Source of the DNA: an uncultured Eubacteriales bacterium | Lineage (GTDB): Bacteria; Bacillota; Clostridia; Oscillospirales; Oscillospiraceae | DNA: 5,698 bases | Assembly (NCBI GenBank): GCA_900553545.1 | Contig: USDP01000107.1 | Span: forward strand, 1-5,698 | Reading direction: 5' to 3' | Shown here: piece after piece, positions 1-5,173 of the stretch | Layout of the letters: each line of letters begins with the position of its first letter | Position numbering within the stretch: the first letter of the stretch is position 1 | Made by a program: the position numbers and the translations under genes | The notes under the pieces: model-generated | What the model saw: the letters and a program-made list of their open reading frames with translations, nothing else | Database searches by the model: none | What the model was told of the DNA's origin: nothing

Positions 1-520
1 AGAGGACGATGCCCGTCCCGCTGGACTTGCCGGACTGCGCCGAGGCCGTGATGGAGACGACGCTGCCGATACATTTTTTATAAATTTCCTGCAAACTCAG
101 CGCGCCGTCCGCTTCATCCTCGCTTGCAGGCGTCGCCGGAGCGGCCGGCGACGATTCGATCTCCACGCTGGGCGGATCCTCCGCCGGCTGCGCGGCGAGC
201 GCGCTGCTGGTATCAGCCTCCGGCGTTTCGGCCTGCGCAGGCGTCTCACTCTGCGAGACGGTGTGCGTCTCAGCCGGCTGCGCCTGCCGCGTGCCAAAAT
301 AGAGCAGCAGCCCGTTTCCCGTCCGCTGCACGTGGACGTCCGCGAAGAACGTTACATAGACCACGCCGCACGTCAGGATCACCAGCAGCAGGATTGCCAC
401 AAACGTCCCAAGCCAGTTGGATCGTCTCCGGCTGCGGCCCCGGCCCATCGGCGTCGGCTGCGGCCTCGGCCGGTCGTTTGGTTCGTTTTCATAAAATACA
501 TTGCGGTCATCAATGCTCAT
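1..520 (-). CDS. htrA: HtrA/DegP-type membrane-anchored serine protease, N-terminal part (cut by window edge)
   Basis: An open frame reads leftward from ATG at 520 without a stop to the window edge, giving 173 residues of a longer protein. It begins MSIDDRNVFYENE, then a Pro/Arg-rich basic stretch (about residues 17-34), one hydrophobic segment (about 35-59, WLGTFVAILLLVILTCGVVY) and a long Pro/Ala/Glu/Thr/Ser-rich linker (about 78-138). The basic residues before the membrane segment predict a cytoplasmic N-terminus and an extracellular protease. Residues 141-173 (LSLQEIYKKCIGSVVSITAS, then a Ser/Gly-rich SGTGIVL) match the first strands of HtrA trypsin-like domains, just before the usual 'DGYIVTNNHV' segment. 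The catalytic His/Asp/Ser and any PDZ domain lie outside the window. The start is supported by an AAAGAGGA Shine-Dalgarno 7 nt upstream. HtrA proteases degrade misfolded envelope or secreted proteins. The gene lies 198 bp downstream of the co-oriented kinase gene. The family call is from motif recognition. Confidence 0.85.
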   Translation of the reverse strand, partial: MSIDDRNVFYENEPNDRPRPQPTPMGRGRSRRRSNWLGTFVAILLLVILTCGVVYVTFFADVHVQRTGNGLLLYFGTRQAQPAETHTVSQSETPAQAETPEADTSSALAAQPAEDPPSVEIESSPAAPATPASEDEADGALSLQEIYKKCIGSVVSITASAQSGKSSGTGIVL

Positions 521-527
521 GAAGTCA

Positions 528-535
528 TCCTCTTT
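528..535 (-). promoter_or_regulatory. Ribosome binding site of htrA
   Basis: On the minus strand AAAGAGGA lies 7 nt before the ATG at 520. No other in-frame start nearby has such a site, so it fixes the htrA start. Confidence 0.75.
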
Positions 536-554
536 GCTGCAAAAATCAAAATTG

Positions 555-578
555 GAAACGTTTCATTTCGTAGAAACG
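555..578. promoter_or_regulatory. GAAACG motif cluster in the htrA leader, possible operator
   Basis: The AT-rich stretch before htrA contains a perfect 10-bp palindrome GAAACGTTTC (555-564) and a second GAAACG at 573-578. That gives a GAAACG direct repeat 18 bp apart (start to start) and an inverted CGTTTC/GAAACG pair with an 8-bp spacer. A weak -10-like TAAAAT lies beside it on the minus strand (584-579), with no convincing -35. One half (TGGAAACG, 553-560) matches half of a CcpA cre-type site, but the other half does not, so this is not a clean cre. A site for the adjacent response regulator is possible, but the spacing is not the 10-11 bp direct-repeat spacing usual for OmpR-class regulators. 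Confidence 0.35.
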
Positions 579-600
579 ATTTTATCTCAATAGGCATCGT

Positions 601-623
601 AGGGGCGGGCATTGCCCGCCCCT
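601..623. repeat. Perfect hairpin palindrome, probable dispersed intergenic repeat
   Basis: AGGGGCGGGCA (601-611) and TGCCCGCCCCT (613-623) are exact reverse complements around a single T, and the flanking bases could add a G-U pair in RNA. The GC-rich arms form a strong hairpin on either strand, but neither side has a T-tract, so it is not a classical terminator. The octamer GGCGGGCA occurs again at 671-678 in the same gap. From memory, palindromes of the form GTAGGGGCG...CGCCCCTAC are common between genes in GC-rich Clostridia, so this may be a REP-like or MITE-like element. Within the window it is a single copy. Confidence 0.6.
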
Positions 624-718
624 GATCACCTTTCCGTGGGCAACTACGCGCCGCACGCGATCTTGATGATGGCGGGCAGACAATATTTTACGGATACACC
701 CCAAAAACGGTCTGGCGC

Positions 719-2146
719 TTACCGAACCGTCGGCAGCGTAAAGATAAAATTGGTAATGCCATTCTCGCTCGTGGCCCAGATGTCGCCGCCGTAGGCGCCG
801 ACAATGGTCTTTGCAATATACAGCCCGAGGCCCCAGCCTTCGCGGTCGGCAGAGCGGGATTTATCGGCCTTATGGAAGCGGTCGAACAGGAGGGGCAGCT
901 CGTTCGGGTCGATGGTTGGGCCGGAATTCTGCACGGTGACCTTCGCCTTGCCGCCCTCGAGCGTGAGGAAGAGGCCGAGCTTGCCGCCCTGCGGGCAGAA
1001 CTTGATGGCGTTATCGAGCAGGTTGTAGACGACCTGCGTGATGCCGTCGCGCTCGGCCTTGACCCAGACGGGCCGGTCGGGCAGCTCGACGTCGACGTTC
1101 AGGCCCTTGCCGTTGATCTTCTGCTCGAACGTGATGATCACGTCGCTCATCAGCTCGCCGAGGTCGAACCGCGTCATCCGTGATTCTTCAACGCCCATCG
1201 CCTGCAGCCGCGAGATGTCCAGCATATTGCGCACGAGGCGGGAAAGCCGCCGTACCTCGCCGGAGACGATCTGCATATAATGCTGCTGCTTCTCCGGCGG
1301 GATCGTCCCGTCGAGCATGCCGTCGATATAGCCGCCGATGGTCGTCATCGGGGTCTTCAGTTCGTGCGAGACATTGGCGACAAATTCCTGCCGCCGCCGC
1401 TCGGACGATTCGAGCGAATCAACCATCGTATTGAACGCGCGGGCGAGGTCGTTGATCTCGCTCGTATTTTTCGGCGATTCCTCGACGCGCACGCCGAGTT
1501 CACCCCGGCCAAAGCGGCGCGCGGCGTCGGCCATCTGGCCGAGCGGACGGACCTGCATCCGCGACAGGAACGACGCGGCCAGCATCGACACGATCAGAAC
1601 TGCGATCGCCACGTAGAAGAACAGCGTCGACGAACGGAGCATGAAATTCTTCGTCTGCGCCATCGGCGCGGAAACCAACACATAGCCGATCTGCTCGCCG
1701 TCGCTTGCGAGCAGCATCTGCCCGGCGAGATAGCGCGGCTCGTCGTAGATGCTGGAGAGGGACGTCTCCTCGTACCAGCTGCCGTCCTTCTGGATCTCGG
1801 CCAGCAGCACGGGATCGACGGTCTGCCCGATGTGATCACAGGAGAACTTCTCACAGGAACAAATACGGATCACGCCGTCTGTATCGCAAAGCAGCGCCTC
1901 CGCATCGCCGACCTTGGTGAACAGGGACAGGCTGATGTGGAAATCAAAATTGTTCTGCAAATCGCCGACGGAGTCGTATGCCTCGGCCAGCTCGGCCACG
2001 GCCTCCGCGTCGCGGATCATGGTCTGCTGGTTCTGCGACTCGATCGTGCCCAGCATCAGGAACCGGAACGACACGCCCGTGATGAGCAGGCACAGCAGGA
2101 GCAGCGCCGCGATCATCGCAAACTGCCGGCTGAACGTTGTTTTCAT
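719..2146 (-). CDS. Membrane sensor histidine kinase (HAMP-HisKA-HATPase, OmpR-partner class)
   Basis: A 475-residue kinase. TM1 is at about residues 8-33, followed by an extracellular sensor domain of about 140 residues, TM2 at about 173-195, HAMP at about 192-250, the H-box FVANVSHELKTPMTTI with phosphoacceptor His261, the N-box QVVYNLLDNAIKF (Asn375, Asn379), a G1-like VQNSGPTI, the F-box LLFDRFHKAD and the G2 box GWGLGL. The domain set and length fit a complete protein that autophosphorylates and passes phosphate to the regulator encoded just upstream. The sensor domain has a Cys/His cluster (Cys87, Cys96, Cys98, Cys103, His105). The G1 box has Asn and Thr where DxGxG is usual; related kinases with NxGxxI exist, so activity is still expected. 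The start is 2 nt after the regulator's stop, with GAGG inside the regulator's last codons (2157-2160), implying translational coupling. The signal sensed is unknown; envelope stress is inferred from the downstream htrA. Confidence 0.95.
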   Translation of the reverse strand: MKTTFSRQFAMIAALLLLCLLITGVSFRFLMLGTIESQNQQTMIRDAEAVAELAEAYDSVGDLQNNFDFHISLSLFTKVGDAEALLCDTDGVIRICSCEKFSCDHIGQTVDPVLLAEIQKDGSWYEETSLSSIYDEPRYLAGQMLLASDGEQIGYVLVSAPMAQTKNFMLRSSTLFFYVAIAVLIVSMLAASFLSRMQVRPLGQMADAARRFGRGELGVRVEESPKNTSEINDLARAFNTMVDSLESSERRRQEFVANVSHELKTPMTTIGGYIDGMLDGTIPPEKQQHYMQIVSGEVRRLSRLVRNMLDISRLQAMGVEESRMTRFDLGELMSDVIITFEQKINGKGLNVDVELPDRPVWVKAERDGITQVVYNLLDNAIKFCPQGGKLGLFLTLEGGKAKVTVQNSGPTIDPNELPLLFDRFHKADKSRSADREGWGLGLYIAKTIVGAYGGDIWATSENGITNFIFTLPTVR

Positions 2147-2148
2147 GG

Positions 2149-2835
2149 TTACAGAACCTCGAATTTATACCCGACGCCCCAGACGGTTTTCAGGCTCCAC
2201 TGGTCGCTCACGCCCTCGAGCTTTTCGCGCAGGCGCTTGACGTGGACGTCGACGGTGCGGCTGTCGCCGAAATAGTCGAAGCCCCAGACCTCGTCGAGCA
2301 GCTGGTTGCGCGTGTAGACACGGTTTGGTGTGGACGCGAGGTGATAGAGCAGCTCCATCTCCTTTGGCGGCGTCTCGACGCGCTTGCCGTCCACGATCAG
2401 CTCGAACGAGTCGAGGTCGATGATCAGCTTGTCGAACACGAGGCGGCGCGGCTTCTCCTTGTCGCCGTCGCCCGCCGCGCGGCGGAGCACGGCCTCAATC
2501 CGCGCAAGCACCTCTTTCATCTCGAAGGGCTTCGTGATGTAATCGTCCGCGCCCTGCTTCAGGCCGGAGACCTTATCGGTCGTCTCGCCCTTGGCCGTCA
2601 GCATGATGACGGGCGTCTGGCTGTCTTGCCGGATGGCGCGGAGCACGCCCCAGCCGTCCACACCCGGCATCATCACGTCCAGCAGCACCAGATCGGGCCG
2701 CAGCTTGCGATAGAGGTCGATGCCCTGTGTGCCGTCGGCGGCGATCGTCGCCTGATAGCCCTCTTTTTCCAGATACAGCCGCAGCAGATCTGCGATATTA
2801 TTGTCGTCCTCGACGATGAGGATGCTTTTCGCCAT
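2149..2835 (-). CDS. OmpR/PhoB-family response regulator
   Basis: A 228-residue DNA-binding regulator that starts MAKSILIVEDD. The receiver domain spans about residues 3-118, with acidic pocket Asp10/Asp11, phosphoacceptor Asp53 (LLDVMMPG), Thr80 and Lys102 (TKPF). A short charged linker leads to a winged-helix domain (about 130-228) with recognition helix SRTVDVHVKRLREKL and the terminal VWGVGYKF wing typical of the family. An upstream in-frame ATG at 2871 would add 12 residues (MAAAAPQKGSFE). It is rejected because AAGGGGAG lies 7 nt before the ATG at 2835, the extra residues precede the normal family start, and the predicted promoter would leave the 2871 start only a few bases of leader. 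It is the first gene of the two-component operon, and its partner is the kinase at 719-2146. Targets are unproven; its own promoter and htrA are the obvious candidates. Confidence 0.96.
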   Translation of the reverse strand: MAKSILIVEDDNNIADLLRLYLEKEGYQATIAADGTQGIDLYRKLRPDLVLLDVMMPGVDGWGVLRAIRQDSQTPVIMLTAKGETTDKVSGLKQGADDYITKPFEMKEVLARIEAVLRRAAGDGDKEKPRRLVFDKLIIDLDSFELIVDGKRVETPPKEMELLYHLASTPNRVYTRNQLLDEVWGFDYFGDSRTVDVHVKRLREKLEGVSDQWSLKTVWGVGYKFEVL

Positions 2836-2842
2836 TTCAAAA

Positions 2843-2850
2843 CTCCCCTT
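2843..2850 (-). promoter_or_regulatory. Ribosome binding site of the response regulator (decides the start)
   Basis: Minus-strand AAGGGGAG is 7 nt before the ATG at 2835. It lies inside the longer open frame that begins at 2871 and argues for the shorter protein. Confidence 0.85.
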
Positions 2851-2882
2851 TTGCGGCGCAGCCGCCGCCATTGTTTTTCTCT

Positions 2883-2891
2883 ATTCTATCA
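2883..2891 (-). promoter_or_regulatory. Extended -10 promoter of the two-component operon
   Basis: The minus strand reads TGATAGAAT: a -10 hexamer TAGAAT (2888-2883, one mismatch to TATAAT) with the TGn extension. No good -35 lies 16-18 bp upstream (CATGCA at 17 bp), so it would depend on the extended -10 or on an activator. The predicted start near 2876 gives a leader of about 40 nt to the ATG at 2835. Confidence 0.6.
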
Positions 2892-2927
2892 CACCCAAAA
2901 GCGCGTGCATGAACTTTTTGTAAAAAA

Positions 2928-2952
2928 CCGCGTTTGCTGCGCAAAACAGCGG
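2928..2952. promoter_or_regulatory. Imperfect dyad between divergent promoters
   Basis: CCGC (2928-2931) and GCGG (2949-2952) enclose TTTGC/GCAAA (2933-2937 and 2941-2945) around TGC. The dyad lies about 40 bp upstream of the -10 of the regulator operon and just before the -35 of the plus-strand gene, a plausible position for a shared operator. The symmetry is imperfect and may be chance. Confidence 0.25.
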
Positions 2953-2960
2953 AAATCCGT

Positions 2961-2989
2961 TTGTCAACCGGCTGCAAATATGATATGAT
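2961..2989 (+). promoter_or_regulatory. Sigma-A-type promoter of the GH3-like gene
   Basis: A -35 TTGTCA (2961-2966) and a -10 TATGAT (2984-2989) are separated by exactly 17 bp, each with one mismatch to consensus. A TGn extension (TGA, 2981-2983) precedes the -10. Transcription should start near 2996, leaving about 29 nt of leader before the ATG at 3025. This is the best-formed promoter in the window. Confidence 0.75.
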
Positions 2990-3011
2990 ACTTACAATTA
3001 CTCGTACTGAT

Positions 3012-3016
3012 GGGAG
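3012..3016 (+). promoter_or_regulatory. Ribosome binding site of the GH3-like gene (decides the start)
   Basis: GGGAG lies 8 nt before the ATG at 3025. The in-frame ATG at 3010 has no such site and overlaps it, so the downstream ATG is preferred. Confidence 0.75.
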
Positions 3017-3024
3017 AACGAACC

Positions 3025-5130
3025 ATGGAATATACACCCCGTATGCTGGACGCCGCTCTGACGGCCCGCAGCGCGGCAGCCGCCGGAATGGTGCTGCTGA
3101 AAAATGTACAGAACGCCCTGCCGCTGACCGCGGAGGACGGCGAGGCGCTGCCGGTCGCCGTGTTCGGCTCCGGCCAGATCTTCACGCCCTGCTGTGAGGC
3201 AGCAATGGACCCGTGGCGCAAGGTCTCTGTGCTGGACGGACTTTGCGCGAGCGACGCCGTCAAGCCGGACGGCCTGCTCAGCCACAAGTACCGCACGTGG
3301 GCGCTGGAGCGCCCGGCGGGCGGCGAATATCCGCTCGGCTCTTTAAGCATGGAAGAACTGGCGGGCTGCAACCGCGCGGCCATCGTCGTCATCGCCCGCA
3401 GGCCGGAACAGACCGACTGCACGCTGACGGACAGCGAGACGCAGATGCTCCGCAGCGTGACCACCGCGTTTGACCGCACGATCCTCGTCCTCGCGACGCC
3501 GGGCTTCGTCGAACTGAACGACGCCGCGATGGCCTGCCCGGCCATCGTCTGGATGGGCATTGCCGGACAGGAGGCGGGTTCTGCCCTGGCCGACGTCCTG
3601 ACGGCGAAGGCGCTGCCGATGGGCCGCCTGCCGTTCTCCTGGCCCGTCTCGCGGACGGACTTCGACGCGGCGAACGCACAGGCTGACCAGTTTGTCGGCT
3701 ACCGTTATTTTGATTCCTTCGGCGCGGAGCTGCGCTGGCCGTTCGGTTACGGTCTCGGCTATGGCACGTGCGCACTCGGCAGCGTGAGCGTTGGACTCGA
3801 TGGCACGGATGTCACCGTCAGTGCCGAGGTGGAGAACATCGGCGAGACCTGGCCGGCCGGGGAGGCCGTGCAGGTTTATATCTCCCGGCCCGATCCCACA
3901 GGGGCCCAGCCGGTCTGGCTGCTCGACTGCTTCGCCCGCACGAAGCTGCTCGCCCCCGGCGAGCGTGAGACCGTCCAGCTTCGCTTCCCGGTCACGGAGC
4001 TTGCCGCCTACCGCGAGAGCGCCTGTGCCTTTGCGCTGGAAGAGGGATATTACGACGTCCGCGTCGGCTTCCATTCCCGTGGGACATACATTGCCGGTTC
4101 GCTCCGTTCGATGCAGCGCGCCATGGTACGGGCCGTCACGCCGCTCCGCCTGGATGCCCCGGAAAGCGGCCGCGTGCGTGACCGCAAAGCCGCATTCACC
4201 TATCCCGGCGAGGCCGAGGAACTGACCGCTGCGCACAAGTATGCCATCCGCATCTCCCCGCGCAATCTCCCGAAGCGCAGCCGCAAAAAGGGCCGCGATT
4301 TCCAGGGCTGCTACGGCGACAACGAAGTACATACGCTGGACGACGTCCGCGCGGGCCGGTGCAGCGTATTTACGCTGGTCGCCGCAATGGACGACCACAG
4401 TCTGCGGCAGCTCGTCGACCAGTTCGGCTTCTGCCCGGCGTCGGTGCCCGGCGCACTGGGCGCATCCGCCGCGCTCGAGCGTTACCGCATCCCGGCGATG
4501 CAGCTTGCCGCCGGTTCAGAAGGACTTTGCCTGACAAAAGAGATCCGCGGCGAGGACGATGAGATCATCCGCCGGCAATATACCACGGCCTTTCCGTCGG
4601 CCACGCTGCTCGCCGCCGCGTTCTCGCCGGATGTCTGCCGGGCCGTTGGCCGGGCTGTTGGCCGCGAAATGCAGGAATTCGGCATCCATCTCTGGCTGGC
4701 CCCGAGCTTGAATCTGCTCGCCGATCCACGCGCCGCAGACGCCGCGGGCCGCTGGTCGGAGGACCCAGTGCTCACCGGCGTTCTGGCCGCTGCGCTGGCC
4801 GAGGGCGTTTCGAAGTATGGCGCAGCCGTGCTTCGCCATGGAGATCTGCCGGAAGATGCCGCAATGAGCCAGTCCGCGCTCCGCGACACGTGGCTCCTGC
4901 CGTATGAGATCGCGGCGGGCAGCTATCGCGCAGCGCTCATTCCAAGCGGCACGTTCTGCGGCGAAGTCCTCGGCGAGGACAGCCCGCTTGTGCGTTCGTG
5001 GATCGTGGACAGCCGCTATCGCGGCATGTTCCTCGCCGACGGGGAGCGCTATGCCTCCGGCCCGCAGCGCATCGACCTTGAACGTTCGGCCATCCGCATT
5101 TTGAAATTGATGCTGGACATTCCCAAATAA
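3025..5130 (+). CDS. Domain-permuted glycoside hydrolase family 3-like protein with eroded active site
   Basis: A 701-residue protein without a signal peptide or membrane segment, so probably cytoplasmic. The order is reversed compared with most GH3 enzymes. First comes the GH3 C-terminal sandwich domain (about residues 10-245: GMVLLKNVQNALPL at 21-34, GQEAGSALADVL at 181-192, WPFGYGLGYG at 238-247). Next is an Fn3-like domain (about 255-350, with ARTKLLAPGE), then a basic linker (KRSRKKGR, 417-424), and last the (beta/alpha)8-type domain (about 436-701). Permuted GH3 beta-glucosidases are known from Ruminococcus albus and Butyrivibrio. By eye, several active-site motifs are altered: DGPxGLR reads AGSEGLC (496-502), the GRNFE region reads DAAGR (572-576), KHF reads RHG (604-606) and SYN reads SGT (641-643). 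A candidate nucleophile Asp672 remains (MFLADGE, normally VMTDW). The frame is intact, so this looks like a divergent or pseudo-enzyme rather than a pseudogene. Its substrate is unknown. It has its own promoter and terminator. Confidence 0.88.
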   Translation: MEYTPRMLDAALTARSAAAAGMVLLKNVQNALPLTAEDGEALPVAVFGSGQIFTPCCEAAMDPWRKVSVLDGLCASDAVKPDGLLSHKYRTWALERPAGGEYPLGSLSMEELAGCNRAAIVVIARRPEQTDCTLTDSETQMLRSVTTAFDRTILVLATPGFVELNDAAMACPAIVWMGIAGQEAGSALADVLTAKALPMGRLPFSWPVSRTDFDAANAQADQFVGYRYFDSFGAELRWPFGYGLGYGTCALGSVSVGLDGTDVTVSAEVENIGETWPAGEAVQVYISRPDPTGAQPVWLLDCFARTKLLAPGERETVQLRFPVTELAAYRESACAFALEEGYYDVRVGFHSRGTYIAGSLRSMQRAMVRAVTPLRLDAPESGRVRDRKAAFTYPGEAEELTAAHKYAIRISPRNLPKRSRKKGRDFQGCYGDNEVHTLDDVRAGRCSVFTLVAAMDDHSLRQLVDQFGFCPASVPGALGASAALERYRIPAMQLAAGSEGLCLTKEIRGEDDEIIRRQYTTAFPSATLLAAAFSPDVCRAVGRAVGREMQEFGIHLWLAPSLNLLADPRAADAAGRWSEDPVLTGVLAAALAEGVSKYGAAVLRHGDLPEDAAMSQSALRDTWLLPYEIAAGSYRAALIPSGTFCGEVLGEDSPLVRSWIVDSRYRGMFLADGERYASGPQRIDLERSAIRILKLMLDIPK

Positions 5131-5135
5131 AAGTT

Positions 5136-5173
5136 CCGCCCTCTGACGCAGACGCGCCGGAGGGCGGTTTTTT
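5136..5173. terminator. Intrinsic terminator between convergent genes, probably bidirectional
   Basis: CCGCCCTC (5136-5143) pairs perfectly with GAGGGCGG (5160-5167) across a 16-nt loop. Six Ts follow (5168-5173), a strong rho-independent terminator for the plus-strand gene that ends at 5130. Read on the minus strand, the same stem is followed by AACTTTTATTT, a weaker U-tract that could end spoVT transcripts. The last two Ts of the plus-strand tract overlap the spoVT stop codon. Confidence 0.9.

Noticed and set aside
551..566. Classical CcpA cre site upstream of htrA
   Set aside because: Only one half matches the TGNAAN-CG half-site; the other half lacks the expected CA at the right spacing.
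601..623. Rho-independent terminator after the kinase gene
   Set aside because: The hairpin is strong but no T-tract follows on either strand, and it is about 100 bp past the kinase stop.
1280..2275. 331-codon plus-strand open frame opposite the kinase gene
   Set aside because: It is antisense to a fully recognisable kinase, its translation is low-complexity and rich in Arg/His/Asp, and it has no motif. It reflects GC-rich codon bias on the other strand.
2836..2871. Longer form of the response regulator starting at the ATG at 2871
   Set aside because: The strong AAGGGGAG site supports the ATG at 2835, and the predicted promoter would leave the upstream ATG almost without a leader.
2137..2988. 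283-codon plus-strand open frame opposite the response regulator
   Set aside because: It is antisense to a clear OmpR-class gene and its translation is repetitive (many Leu/Val/Asp/Glu/His) with no family resemblance. It also runs through the divergent promoter region.
3343..4398. 351-codon minus-strand open frame inside the GH3-like gene
   Set aside because: It is a shadow frame of a GC-rich gene, with no RBS-start pair or domain that can be recognised. The plus-strand frame has clear GH3 motifs.
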